Positions 23,504 through 35,651 of a DNA stretch of 64,000 bases are shown here, piece by piece; position 1 is the first letter of the stretch; every line of letters starts with the position of its first letter. This stretch comes from Alnus glutinosa. Taxonomy: Eukaryota > Streptophyta > Magnoliopsida > Fagales > Betulaceae. The position numbers and the translations under genes were made by a program. The stretch is from contig NC_084894.1 in NCBI RefSeq assembly GCF_958979055.1, positions 2,919,001-2,983,000 on the forward strand, written 5' to 3'. The notes below the pieces were generated by a model. The model made no database searches, was not told the origin of the DNA, and saw nothing but the letters and a program-made list of their open reading frames with translations.

Positions 23504-24637
23504 CTTAGAGCATCTCAAGCAGTTGGAGTTAAAGTAGCTATACAAAAAGTACAAATATTTACTTTAACTACCAATTTTCTTAAAAACACTCCAACAATAA
23601 TCTCTATTTCACTATTCATTTTCTTTAAATAATATTTTTTTATTGTTTTATTTTCTTTCTCTCCCTCTTCTCTCTCTCTCTCTCTCCGGTCACTCCTCCT
23701 CGCCGGTGGGTTCACCAGAATTCCACACCCAATCAACTTCCGGCTAAAACAACAACAAATACTAATCCACAAATCAGGAGACACGGGTAAACAAGGATTA
23801 CAAAATCATCCCCAACAAATCTCATGGGTTTGTTTAAAATCCAACAAGAGATTCACACACACACACACGATTGGATGTTCACAACACAGCCAACACACAC
23901 ACGCAATTGAAATTAATAACGCTATCACAGGGAACACACCCAATTGGCCAACTAAGGAAAAATTCACAAAAAAAACCCTTTCAACCGCTGGAAGTCGCCA
24001 GAAATCGCCTCTCGAGTTGCAAGAAATTGCCTCTCAAAGTCACCGAAAATCACTCTTCAACCGCTGGACAACGACCCGCAAGAAAATTGGCGCCTCTCCT
24101 CAGTCAACCCACATTTCTCAGATCTCCTTCTCTCCGATTCTTCTCCTTCCTTCTTTGTCAAACCTTAAGTGAGGAAGTGGGGGAGATGTGGGATTGAAAG
24201 AGAGGGATGGAGATGAGAAGTGAACAAGAGAGAGAACGAAGTTGGGAAGTGGTGGAGAGGGTGAGAGAAAATATAATAAAAAATTAAATAACTGATGAAC
24301 AGTGAATAGGTACTACTGCTATTTACTGTTTATGAAGTTAAAAAAAAAAGGTTAGAGTAATTACTCTATTGGAGGAAGAAAAAGAGAAAAAAAAGTTAAA
24401 TTTAACTTTTTGATTAAAATAATACGAGTAATGCTACACATCATCCTCTTGTCCACTTTTTATCCTCCCAAAATTGATGTGGCTCTTAAAATTACTATTG
24501 GATCAAAATTCAATAATGATTTATCATAAATTCAATGGTAATTTTAAGAGTCATATCAAATTTAAGAGGACAAAAAAAAAACAAAGGAATGATGTGTAGC
24601 ATTACTCAAATAATACTCATGCCAGAGATGCTCTTAA
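23504..24637. mobile_element. 'AGAGCATCTC' terminal-inverted-repeat element
   Basis: The left end CTTAGAGCATCTCAAGCAG and the right end (reverse complement TTTAAGAGCATCTCTGGCAT) match. The interior is CT-rich then GA-rich (23650-24260), non-coding as far as I can see, and hosts a separate 182-bp MITE. Confidence 0.5.
24426..24607. mobile_element. 182-bp MITE with 9-bp target duplication
   Basis: Inverted ends GAGTAATGCTACACATCATCC / GGAATGATGTGTAGCATTACTC are flanked by the perfect 9-bp direct repeat AAATAATAC (24417-24425 and 24608-24616). A 9-bp duplication is typical of Mutator-like elements. Confidence 0.85.
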
Positions 24638-24690
24638 AGGGTATTCCGATAGCGAAAACCTGGGAAAAGTGGTTGTGCTGTATGAGGGCA
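24638..24690 (+). pseudogene. SLO1-like PPR fragment in module A (second part) fused to the copy B promoter
   Basis: GGGTATTCCGATAGCGAAAA...GGTTGTGCTGTATGAGGG matches 45317-45364 of the intact PPR gene. It then changes abruptly into the carrier upstream sequence (GCATAGCGAAGTCTTTCC). This is the module A/B duplication junction. Confidence 0.85.
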
Positions 24691-25580
24691 TAGCGAAGTC
24701 TTTCCTAAGAACCTGGATTCATTGTCAAGTCAAAGTTGGCAACACAAGCGTACAAATGGAATCACATGCCAAGAAGAGAAGTTTCAAAGTAATGTCATAT
24801 CATAGCTACCCTACTTTCCCAATCTCCTTCCCATCACTTTCACATGAAAAATACACAAACCTCCTCAGCCACCACCAAAGCACCAAGTCAATGCATCGTC
24901 TACCACCGTTTGATCCCTCACCAACCTTACATCAAACAAACTATCATCCACATCCGCGGCAACCAATCCCCATGAACTTCCAAAACTAATGCACCTGCTT
25001 CACACTCGAGCATTCCCCACGTATAAATAATTTGAACGTCTCACCGTTTATAGGATTAAGATCCCTATAATTTTGGTAGCCTCGTGCATTCAACGCATAA
25101 AAAATTTATATATTAAAAATATGATATGTTATTGAGATAAAAAAAAATTATTTTAAAAGAATTTTTTTTTTTACTTTTTAAAAATTGTTTTTTTTTACTA
25201 AACAAAAAGACAGGTTTTTATTCGAAATTTTTATATGATATAAATTATAAAGGCTAAAAAATAAGAATATGATAAAAATATATTTAATTTTAATTGTTAC
25301 CGTATCACATTTTTAATATATAATATTTTTTATGCAACATTTTTAATTTGTAATATTTTTTACACCGATGAATGAAACGACCAAAATTAACAAAATTTGA
25401 GAATCTCAATTTTATTTTTTAATTTTTGACACCTTTTATAAAACCCTGATCCCCGTTTATAAAAACCTCTCTCCCGTAACCGTTCAAACCCTCTTTCATT
25501 GCCTCCCTTCCACTCTCCGAGAGCCAAGGCGAACTGGTACTCTCTCTCTCTCTCTCTCCGAATATATCTTTTTATAGCAC
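24690..25580 (+). promoter_or_regulatory. Promoter and leader of carrier copy B
   Basis: It carries the same block order as copies A and C, with a single promoter unit (CACATG in place of the G-box). Core promoter TATA sequences stand at both sides of an inserted element: CCGTTTATA at 25044-25052 and CCGTTTATAAAAACC at 25453-25467. The downstream one precedes the CT-rich leader and is presumably used. Confidence 0.7.
25053..25452. mobile_element. 400-bp Mutator-like MITE inserted in the TATA box of carrier copy B
   Basis: A perfect 9-bp direct repeat CCGTTTATA (25044-25052, 25453-25461) flanks 400 bp that start GGATTAAGATCCC and end ACCCTGATCC, a short imperfect inverted end. The interior is AT-rich. 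Copy C shows the empty site CTCCGTTTATAAAACC, confirming the insertion. Confidence 0.85.
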
Positions 25581-27177
25581 CGGCTGGATCGGTCGGTTTC
25601 TATGTCTGTTTGTGGATGTCTAAGGGTTTATGGTTTTGTGTGTTTTTGTAACTGTTATGGTTAGCTGAAGTTTTGGCTAGTTATGTGTGTTGCTGTATGG
25701 GATTCTTGTTGCATTTTTTGTTGTAAACCCGGAAAAGGGCCTTCAGATCTCTATCTTTTGCTTCTGGGTTTTCTCAGATCTGTTTCATTCATTGTCTTCC
25801 TGCTTTGTTTTTGGCTTTTCAAGTCTTTGGATATCATTTTCCAGGTTAGTTTAACTAGATCTCTGGATATGATTGTTGCTCTTGTTATAATGGATCTGTG
25901 GCTCATTGATTTAGTTATACATTTGGGTTGGAACTTGGATAGATCCATTGACAATGATTTGTGTTTCCAATCAAACTTCCGTTCGATTTTTTGTTGTTGC
26001 TTGGATTTTAATGGACTAATGGTTGATTGTTTATTAAGAAAAGGAGTTTAGTTTGTATAGCATAGATCTGGGTGTTACCCATTAGCATACTTTCTCCCTT
26101 TGTAACAAGGTGGAAGTTGAGTTCATGGGTTCAAGTCCCACGGGGTGCGTGTGTAACTTACCATTTAAAAAAATAAAGCATAGATCTGGGTGTGATGGGT
26201 ATGAAGTATGATTCATTTGAACTTCATGGATGGTCTAATTGAATTTTGTTTTTGGGGGTATATCCTTTTTTTCGTATTAGTTAAGACGTGAGACCTTGTA
26301 GAAGAATCAGTTTGGGGATGTGATTTTTCAATTGAGCTAATTTATCATGACTGCTGGCAGTTTTCTATTCAGAATACATTTTCGACCATTAATGGTCGAA
26401 AATGGATGAATTGGTTAGTCTTGAATAGACAATAGTTGGTTATAGGCATTCAGCACTCGATTTCTTTGTATTGTCAAGTGGTACTTCTCTCTTTCCCCAA
26501 GACAGGCACACGATTTGATAGTTGACCGTTGGGTAAGAAATTCTTGTGTTTGTAAAAAAAAAAAGTTTGTTATATTGAGTATGTCTGCACTTCTAAATGC
26601 TAGAGGTGACCTGACCAAAATTAAGAAATTTGAAAAGAAAAATGGAATGAATGGTATATATACAAAAAATGAACTGAATAGAAGACCTCCATTTTTCTTA
26701 ATCAGTTGCATGTTATTCTAAAGTGCATTTTGAGAAATTTTAATTATAAATGAAAACATTTCAATCCTCTCTGTTCCTGAGAGCTATTGCTGATCTATCA
26801 ACCCTTTTAAGCTGCCTTGTCATATGATTATTTTTATTAATCATTCTTCTTTGTTTTATGATCTCCTCTGTGACCTTTTTAAGCATTTTGTCACTAAAGT
26901 GCAGTTAGATTTTCCCATATAGACAGAATGCATACCCTATTTAGTTCTAAATGAAAAAACATTTCAATTTTCTCTGTTTTTGAGAGTTGTGGTGAGCTAC
27001 TAACCTGATTTAGTTGTGCTTTGCATGATTAATTTTATTACTGGTTCTTCTTTCTCCTACGATCTGTCTGTACACTGTTTCAACCATTTTGTGATTTGTG
27101 ACTCTCTGAGACATTCTGGATTTGTTGTTTTCTTAAGTTTGTCCTCTCTGACCTCTATATATTGGCATGGGTTGCAG
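25581..27177 (+). other. Leader and 5'-UTR intron of carrier copy B
   Basis: The region is collinear with copy A without the retrotransposon. It has a probable donor CAG|GTTAGT (25845) and acceptor TTGCAG (ending 27177). It contains the SINE at 26060-26193. Confidence 0.6.
26060..26193 (+). mobile_element. Short tRNA-derived SINE, carrier copy B
   Basis: Same insertion as at 17428, with the 16-bp flanking repeat GCATAGATCTGGGTGT at 26060-26075 and 26178-26193. Confidence 0.8.
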
Positions 27178-27198
27178 GTGTTCTAATTGCGAAAAGTG

Positions 27199-28935
27199 AT
27201 GGCAGACAGGCACCAGTACCCAACTGTCATGCAAAAGTTTGCCGGCCAGCTCCATGTCAGTTCCAGCCTTTCCCAAGATGCTCAAAACCGCAATGGGGCC
27301 CTTGAAAGGCCTGCTCTGTATCAGAGGCATTTTGCATATGGAAATTACTCCAACGAGGGATTGCAGTATCCCATAACTCAGGCATGCCGAGCTACCCACA
27401 ATTTGTCATTGGTACATCCTGCAGCCTCACCTGTGTTTGTCCAAGCCCCACAAGAGAAAGGCTTTGCGGGCTTCGCTATTGATTTTCTTATGGGTGGAGT
27501 TTCTGCTGCTGTGTCCAAAACTGCTGCTGCTCCAATCGAGCGTGTGAAGCTCTTGATCCAGAACCAGGATGAGATGATCAAGGCTGGTCGGCTATCTGAA
27601 CCCTACAAGGGAATTGGAGATTGTTTTGGCCGAACGATTAAAGATGAGGGCTTTGGATCATTGTGGAGAGGGAACACGGCTAACGTCATTCGTTACTTCC
27701 CCACACAGGTTTGTCATTTCTTATGTTTCTAACACTTCCTTTTAGTGATACCTCCTTATGATCTTATTGCAGTGTGCTTATTTCATTAGTTTTAATTTTA
27801 TTCTCCTCCAGGCCCTGAACTTTGCTTTCAAAGATTACTTCAAGAGGCTGTTTAACTTCAAGAAAGATAGGGATGGCTACTGGAAATGGTTCGCTGGTAA
27901 CTTGGCTTCTGGTGGTGCTGCTGGTGCCTCTTCCCTGCTCTTTGTCTACTCTTTGGATTATGCTCGAACCCGTCTTGCAAATGATGCCAAGGCTGCGAAG
28001 AAGGGAGGAGGGAGGCAATTCAATGGCTTGATTGATGTCTACAGGAAGACTCTCCAATCTGATGGTATTGCTGGCCTTTACCGTGGCTTCAACATTTCTT
28101 GTGTTGGAATCATTGTGTACAGGGGTTTATACTTTGGAATGTATGACTCTTTGAAGCCAGTGCTTCTGACCGGAAAGATGCAGGTTAGGATTCCTTGTGG
28201 ATTCATTTTATCTATCCTTGTTATGTGATAATGCAGTCTGTGATTTTACTACTTGGCATTCATAGATTTTGCTGTCTGTGATTGGCATCGTCCTTGACCA
28301 TTGAAACTTAATGACATGTTTTTCAGAAATTCAGAATCTAGAATGATGTGTTATTTTTAGGGTTAGTTCTTTATTTAATGTTTGCCTGGACAGCCACTAC
28401 AATGCATCCGCAGTAATAGAATTGAAGAAAAACCCCATAGAGAGGAAAATGTTTGTTTTAGGACTTTGAGAAGCAATGTTCAGCACAAACACTCTTATAC
28501 CGCGGATGAACCATGACGGTCTATCTCAACTATTTGAGATGGCCTTATCCTATATGCTTTCAGCACAAGTATACTGTGAATGATTGTTGGATTTGGTGTT
28601 GAGCATTTTCATCTCATATAATTTCTTGATGATTTCAGGATAGTTTCTTCGCTAGCTTTGCTCTTGGTTGGGTTATCACAAATGGTGCTGGCCTTGCTTC
28701 CTATCCAATTGACACTGTCCGTAGAAGAATGATGATGACATCTGGTGAAGCTGTCAAGTACAAGAGCTCCTTTGATGCATTCTCTCAAATCCTTAAGAAT
28801 GAAGGGCCTAAATCTCTCTTTAAGGGAGCTGGTGCAAATATCCTCCGTGCCGTTGCCGGTGCCGGTGTTCTTGCAGGTTACGACAAGCTTCAGGTGCTCG
28901 TGTTGGGTAAGAAGTATGGTTCTGGTGGGGCCTAA
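27199..28935 (+). CDS. Mitochondrial ADP/ATP carrier, copy B (canonical)
   Basis: Exons are 27199-27708, 27812-28183 and 28639-28935, all phase 0, giving 392 residues. Layout and signatures match copy A (N-terminal extension, three carrier repeats, RRRMMM). At positions where A and C are altered, copy B has what I recall of Arabidopsis AACs: [31 protein letters not shown] and [11 protein letters not shown]. It is therefore the best candidate for the main functional gene. The promoter keeps a TATA box despite the 400-bp insertion. Frame and splice sites are intact. Confidence 0.94.
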
Positions 28936-30240
28936 TTAAGATGAACAGACATCTCTTGCCCATATACCTATAGACGTTGATGAAAATCTTTCTGATTCAG
29001 TTTCGTAGGATCCATTTTTTGCTCACTTGAATAACTTGATTCATAGGAGTTTTACTCCCGAGAATTGTTTCCCTGTGGGATTTTTGGTCCCATAATCCCG
29101 GATTGTTAAAGCGGTTGTGATTTCACTTTGTTGGATTTGACTCATATGCAATTATAATTGCTCCCTTTTGAATTTCACTCTCTAGAATTCTTTAAAAGCT
29201 TTACTGCAACATTGTGGATCTTTCTTTCCTTTTCCCGGAGACTTAAGAGAGAAAGCATGTGTGATGGCAGGTATCAATAAGACTAAAGAATTCACTTGCA
29301 ATTTTAACCTTTTATCTCTTTTCCGGTTGGTCCAAACGAGTATACTGCCTTATGATAAACTCACAATTCTGATTAAAGCATAAGTTCTTATTCTTTTAGT
29401 TAGTAAATTCTTAAGGCTTATTAAAACTGAATCCTCATTAAATCTTATTAGCAGACTGATTGGGCCTTGTAGTGACCATCTTAATTTCTATTTCAGTGAA
29501 TCATCGTCAGTCTTGTAGCGGTGATCTTCATTTCTCTTTCAAAGAATCATCGATAAAGATAAAGATAAATTGTGCTATTAGTCCGTGTGATTGACCCAAA
29601 CGATAAATTGCTCAATGTGGTATTAACATGTTTTCAGAGATTCCATGATTAGCCTAATTTAGAAATTGTCTATTGGAGTTAAATTACGTTAAAAATTTTG
29701 ACAGTTTTCGTTAGACGTTAGGTTAGCGCTAATGAGATGGTTATATGTCGCTCTGAATAAAATAAATAAATAAATAAAAGTATTAAAAATATGACTATAA
29801 AAATTAAAAAATATTACTTTTTTTTTTTAAAAAAATTTTAAAAATTTTAAAAGAGGAAATGGGTGTCAATTGGGCGGCTATCCCTTTTGGGGTGGCATGT
29901 ACCCCCGTTGGCTAGGGTTGGCCTGAATCGGCGGCAACCCATTTTTTTTTTAAAAAAATAATTTTTTAAGTTTAATATATATATTAAGAGTAACATGTAT
30001 TGTCATTTTATTGGCACTGACGTGACGTTTATTAGAATCTGTCAAAATTTTTAACAAAATTTAAGTTTGGGAGCGATTTGTAAATCAAAACAACCACATG
30101 GATCTTTAAATTCATGCCGATACTACAAAAAATGATTTGCCATTTGGGCCAATCACATGACCAATGATGCAATTTTTCTTAGAGATAATGATATGGGCTC
30201 ATGAAAGAGAGAAATGCTACGTTTATTTCTCTTCCACAAA
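28936..30240. other. 3' flank of carrier copy B
   Basis: The sequence is collinear with the 3' flank of copy A to about 29.6 kb, followed by a terminal-inverted-repeat element (29567-30175). No gene is seen. Confidence 0.6.
29567..30175. mobile_element. Terminal-inverted-repeat element downstream of copy B
   Basis: The left arm AAATTGTGCTATTAGTCCG..GTGATTGACCCAAACG pairs with the right end (reverse complement AAATTGCATCATTGGTCATG..GTGATTGGCCCAAATGG). Arms extend imperfectly for more than 100 bp, and the centre is A/T-rich. A related arm is present downstream of copy A (20955) and a stub downstream of copy C (44583). Confidence 0.65.
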
Positions 30241-31634
30241 GGATGTGTTTTTTTCTTTTCTAGATGAATCAAAGCTTTAATAACCAAACACAAAACAATT
30301 ACATCACTCCAGAAAAAGGAGAAGAACCGCAAAACACATTACAACAATAAGCCAAAACAAGAACCAAACTAGAGCCAAACTACATCAAATCTACAGCAAC
30401 CATAAAGCCAAAAGTTGCCTATCGAGAGGGGATCTATTGAATTTACGGGTCATCACTTTAATCCTAATATCCCATTTGATCTGAGCAACCAAAGCTTCCT
30501 CCGTCAAAGGGGAATTGCCAAAACAAAGCTCATTTCTCAACCTCTAAATGTGGTAAATAGTTGCAGCCAAACTAAGCTTACAAAGAATGGTGTGCAGCCT
30601 TTTACCCTTAAGACTACAATCCCACAACACAACATCATCCCAACTAACACAAGGACTGGGACTTAAGCAATCTTCCATTAGACTTCTCCAAATACGACGG
30701 CTGAAACCACATTGGAAAAAGAGGTGATCTATCGATTCCTGTACATGAAAACATAACCGACATAAGGTATGCCCCGTAAAGCCCCAGCCACACATTCTCT
30801 CCTTAGTTGCAATGGCCTGTCTAAAAACCAGCCACAAAACAAACGCATGCCAGGGAATAGCCATTGAATGCCACACTGCCTTCCACCAAGGGACCATGAG
30901 AAACTTAGGTATAAGGAGATGCCAAGTTTCTCCACAAGAGTATACACCACTCTTGGACTTCCAAATAGCAACATTCACTTCTCCAATTTTAATATCTAGA
31001 AGTCTAGCTTGGATATCAACCAGATCATCCGATCTAGCAGGGGGCCAATTCTAGGAGCCTTTATGAAGAATAGATGATACACAAGCATTCAGACCAAGGC
31101 CAGAGTCATAGACAGCCCGAAAACCATAAATGTCAATCAGTCTTCTAGCCGGGTGCCAAGCATCAAACCAAAGAGAAATATTATGGCCCGTTCCCACTTT
31201 GAAGCTCAACAACTTCTTGGCAGCTTCCATAAGATGCAGAAGTCTTTTCCAACTCTAAGAGCAGCTCTTAGGAATTGGAATCTGCCAAAAACTTCTGCCT
31301 AGCTTTAAGCCAATTAGACTTAACCAATGCAACCCAAAGTGATCCGGCCTGGGCAAATAAACTCCAGATATGATGGAGCATAGCATTACGGTTCTAGATT
31401 TCCAACCCTTTAAGCCCAAGCCCTCCTTCCTCCTTAGGACAGCAAACTTTATCCCACGACACCTTAGCTTTTGCTTTGGAATCATTCCCATACCAAAGAA
31501 ACCGGTTAAATTTCTGTTCAAACAACCGGATCACCTTCTTAGGAAGAATAAACACCTTAGACCAGTAGATCTGAAGGCTGAAAAGAATGGAGGAAACAAG
31601 TTGCAGCCTCCCAGCAAAAGAGAGATTCTTAATC
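30241..31634 (-). mobile_element. LINE 3' part (reverse transcriptase thumb, zf-RVT domain, 3' end)
   Basis: It reads on the minus strand and continues from 38734-39056 across a nested insertion. Recognisable segments are NLSFAGRLQLVSSILFSLQ, then IYWSKVFILPKKVI, then KVSWDKVCCPKEEGLGLKG. The zinc-binding RVT region is on the minus strand of 30544-30978 (GETWHLL, WHAFVLWL, CRLCFHVQESIDHLFFQC). The 3' end near 30247 is an A-rich tail (AGAAAAGAAAAAAA on the minus strand). Frameshifts and stops are present, so it is inactive. Confidence 0.85.
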
Positions 31635-31865
31635 TGTGATGTCCCGAATATTATTTGTCATTTTTAGAGTAAATTTATTGGGATAGACAATTTTAATTAA
31701 CTAGACGACTATAAAATACAAGGGGACGCCCAGAGAATGGTTTATGGACCAAAGAATAAATTATAAAAGGAGAAAATGTGTGAGAATGTAGGAGAAATTG
31801 AATAAAAAAAAAGGGGATTAAATAAATAAAATTAATGTGGCGCGTTCGGATGGCTCAACAGGCTT

Positions 31866-32063
31866 GTCCGGACGATACCTTATCACCACGTGGCGGACGC
31901 CTCATTCCACGCGCGTCCGGGCGTCTACTTTATAGGGTACAGACGGTCCGCAACGAGCAACGCACGTCTTATTAAATGGCGCGTCCGGACGATGACTTAT
32001 GCCCGTCCGGACGGTCTGTCTAAAATGGCGCGCGTCCGGACGATTTGAGATGCCCGTCCGGAC
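31866..32063. promoter_or_regulatory. Array of GTCCGGAC palindromes upstream of an LTR TATA-like box
   Basis: Exact GTCCGGAC occurs at 31866, 31983, 32005, 32034 and 32056, with one-mismatch variants nearby (for example GTCCGGGC at 31915). The last four are spaced 22, 29 and 22 bp. The last ends 10 bp before TTTAAAAG (32073). The position is that of an LTR U3 enhancer. The binding factor is unknown. Confidence 0.7.
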
Positions 32064-33934
32064 GGGAACCGATTTAAAAGGGGCAGTACGCCCGTTTCTT
32101 TCTTTATCTCCGGTTTTCTTCACTGTTTCTTCACGGGTTTTCACTCAAAAACTGTGATATCTTGAAATCCAGCCGTCCAATCTTAGATCCGACTTCGATA
32201 ACATAATCCTTGAAGCCCGATCTACGTTCTGACCGAACTTTTTGAGGTAAATAGTTAAACTCGCATCTTTTAGAGGTTTTGTTAAATTTTGTAGAAATGA
32301 GTTTAACTTGGTATTTTCTCTAGGTTTGGTGTGGTTTGGAGTTGCCAGGAGCATCCCGAGCATTTGGTCACTGCTTGGTGAATTTTTGGTAAGTTTTCCG
32401 TGTTTTGTTAAAGTGATATTTATTGTGATTAACCCTAAGTGATGCTTATGGGTTAGAAATATTGGGTTTAATAAAGTGAATAGAAATTTTAGATAAATGT
32501 TTAAGAATTTTAGAGTTTGTGAGTAAAATTAGATATGTGGCCTTTTGAGCGATTCAAAATGCCACCTAGTGTGAGTATTAGTTAGAATGCTAATTAACAC
32601 AATACATTGTATTTTAGCAGCACATTGCGATTGAGCTTAGAGTTGTCTGGATAATTGGGAGTACAAGCGATCCAAGGTGGGTATTCCACTCACTAAGAAA
32701 ATATATATTTTTATATGTATTGGATTGATAAAAATATATATATTGTTTATGAAACCAAACCGACCATATGATGAATTATATGCTTTGAGATGATTTAATT
32801 AGTTTCGATTATGTTTAAACTATATCAATGATGTTTAAGAAATAGTGCAAAAGTGAAAAGTATTGAATTAATTTAAAGTGTTAAGTTCTGCGGTTGAGAT
32901 TTAAATTATGCAAATTGTTTGAGAACATGTCATGTTGAAACTGTTTAGATTTTATAAAGAAACTAAGTTTTGAATGATTTCAAAGTGTTGGATAAAATGC
33001 TGGATTTGTTTAGTTTTAAAAGGACGTGATTTAACAACTGCATGATTTCAGCGTGACACAGTAGTGAAATATATACTGGTCAAGCACGGAACATAGAGCA
33101 TGTAGTATAGAGCATACATACCCCACCAGTAACAGTATCAGCAGAGTAACAGTATCAACAGCATATCAGTATCAGCCGCACAATGAGTCATAATGAGCCA
33201 TGGTCATACATGTCATGTATAGCATTGTTTTGTGAGAGATGTTTTTCTGTTATGAGTAGTTTTGCTAGACGTATTAGTATGCATAAGAGTCTTCATGAAA
33301 AAGATCTTATGTATATTTCTATCGGATAGTCATGTGTTAATAGCATACAATGAACTTGAAAGTACATGGATAAATGATTGCCCAGGCGCGAGTAATGACA
33401 TGTCTATGAGTAAGAAGGTGGACTGTTATTGTTCTTCAGGAAAGACGTGTTAGCATGATTGAGTTTAACTCTGGTGCTCTCATGATCTATTGACGTTCAA
33501 GGTACGAAGCTAAAATACGATTAGAGATGGTATTGCGAGTGTTTTGTTGACGGATGTTTTGTTGACGGATGTTATCTTAGTATGGAAGAGTAAGATGCCA
33601 TGTTCTTTGCTTAAGACTTATGTGTATACGTGATATCTGTGATGGAGTGATCGTGTGCACATATGTCTGAGTGACCAATGAAAAGTATTATAATAGAGGG
33701 GTTAGTATGTGAAAACTTCCAAGGAGAGATGACTGGAACTTCTACATATTTTCCCAGCTATTTAGTAGGTTTTTAAATGGTTTCTGAATAGTCGGTGTTT
33801 GCTGCATTAGCTATTGGTAAATTGTGGCTAATATAATGCTCGCACGACTAAAAATAAAATAAAGGTTGGTTCCTTGTGAAAATTCAGTTAGTCGTATACC
33901 ACTGAGGTCTTAGTATGTTTTATACTAAGGCGGT

Positions 33935-35594
33935 TGTGACGACCCGTTTTTTTTTTTTTTTTTTTTTTAAATACAAACATAAAACGAGTCCTCACAGTGG
34001 CACGACGATATGTCGCAAAGCCAACATATGGCACATGCCCCATAACATGTACCTGATAATCAGAGTATAACATACATCTATCTATGCAGCGGAAAACATA
34101 AATCTGAATAGCGGAAATTACAACTTATACATCTATCACAAATTAATTACAACAAAGAGCCATTTAACATCTATCTGTTTGAGTCTTATTAACACTATAA
34201 CAATAATGGCTTAACAATTAATAAGTGACACAAACGTCACAAGCCATACCAAACCTATAAAATAGTGGACAACCCGTGGTCCGACAATTATAACCGTCGC
34301 GGTGAGCTTCAGTCATAATATCCCATGCACACTGCTACTGACCCATCGACTATACCGAAGTACCTGCAGCCAAAGAAACATCATCTACACGGTTGTGGTG
34401 GTATCCACATCCGCATAGGTGAAAGAATGAGTTCACCGCCTTAGTATACCTCATACTAAGACCTCAGTGGTATAAGACTAACTGAGTTTTCACAAAGAAC
34501 CAACCTCTATTTATTTTTAGTCGTGCGAGCACTATATTAGCCACAATTTACCAACAGCTAATGCAGCAAACACCGACTATTCAGAAATCATTTAAAACAT
34601 ACTATATAGCTGTGAACATATGTAGAAGTTCCAGTCTACCGCTTGGAAGATTCTACATATAGACCCCTCTATAATAATACTTTTCACCGGTCGCTCAGAC
34701 ATATGTGCACACGATCACTCCATCACAGATATCACGTATACACATAGGTCTTAAGCAAAGAACATGGCATCTTACTCTTCCATACTAGGATAACATCCTT
34801 CAACAAAACACTCGCAACACCATCTCTAATCGTATTCCAGCTTCGTGCCTTGACGTCAGTAGATCATGAGAGCACTAGAGTTAAACTCAATCATGCTAAC
34901 ACGTCTTTCCTGAAGAACAAGAACAGTCAACCTTCCTACTCATAGACATGCCATTACTCGCACCTGGGTAGTCATGTATCCATGTACTTTCAAGTTCAAT
35001 GTATGCTATTAACACATGGACCATCCGATAGAAATATACATAAGATCTTTTCCATGAAGACTCTTATGCATACCAATACGTCTAGTAAAACTACTCATAA
35101 CATAAAAACATCACTCATAAAACAATGCTATAATGCTATGCATGAACTGGGGCTGATACTGTTATGCTGCTGATACTGATACTGCTGATACTGTTATGCT
35201 GCTGATATACTGATACTGCTGGTATGTATGCTCTATACTACATGCTCAATGTTCTGTGCTTGACCAGTATATATTTCACTACTGTGTCACGCTGAAATCA
35301 TGCAGTTGTTAAATCACGTCCTTTTAAAACTAAACAAATCCAGCATTTTATCCAACACTTTGAAATCATTCAAAACTTAGTTTCTTTATCAAATCTACGC
35401 AGTTTCAACATGACATGTTCTCAAACAATTTGCATAATTTAAATTTCAACCTCTGAACTTAACACTTTAAATCTAGTCAATACTTTTCACTCTTGCACTA
35501 TCTCTTAAACATCATTGATATAATTTAAACATAATCGAAACTAATCAAATCATCTTAAAGCATATACATTTCATCATATGGTCGGTTCGGTTTC

Positions 35595-35651
<57 letters not shown>

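Larger units (their letters stand above)
21368..24637. mobile_element. Transposon cluster inserted in the module A PPR fragment
   Basis: About 3.3 kb separate the two halves of the PPR fragment. The left portion (21368-23260) has T/A-rich inverted motifs around 21400-21650 and 23040-23240 (TTTAGAGAGTTTGA..GTAAGAAGT repeated on both sides of a middle block), suggesting a non-autonomous element. Nested in it are the 22463-22775 element and, to the right, the 23504-24637 element. No reverse transcriptase or transposase frame is recognised. Confidence 0.55.

Noticed and set aside
33126-33178. Short repeats (CAGTATCAG-like) that could look like a CRISPR array
   Set aside because: The repeat units are about 9-18 bp and contiguous without regular spacers; the same degenerate repeat occurs in the inverted LTR-like unit at 35157-35220. 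There is no cas gene and the sequence is eukaryotic.
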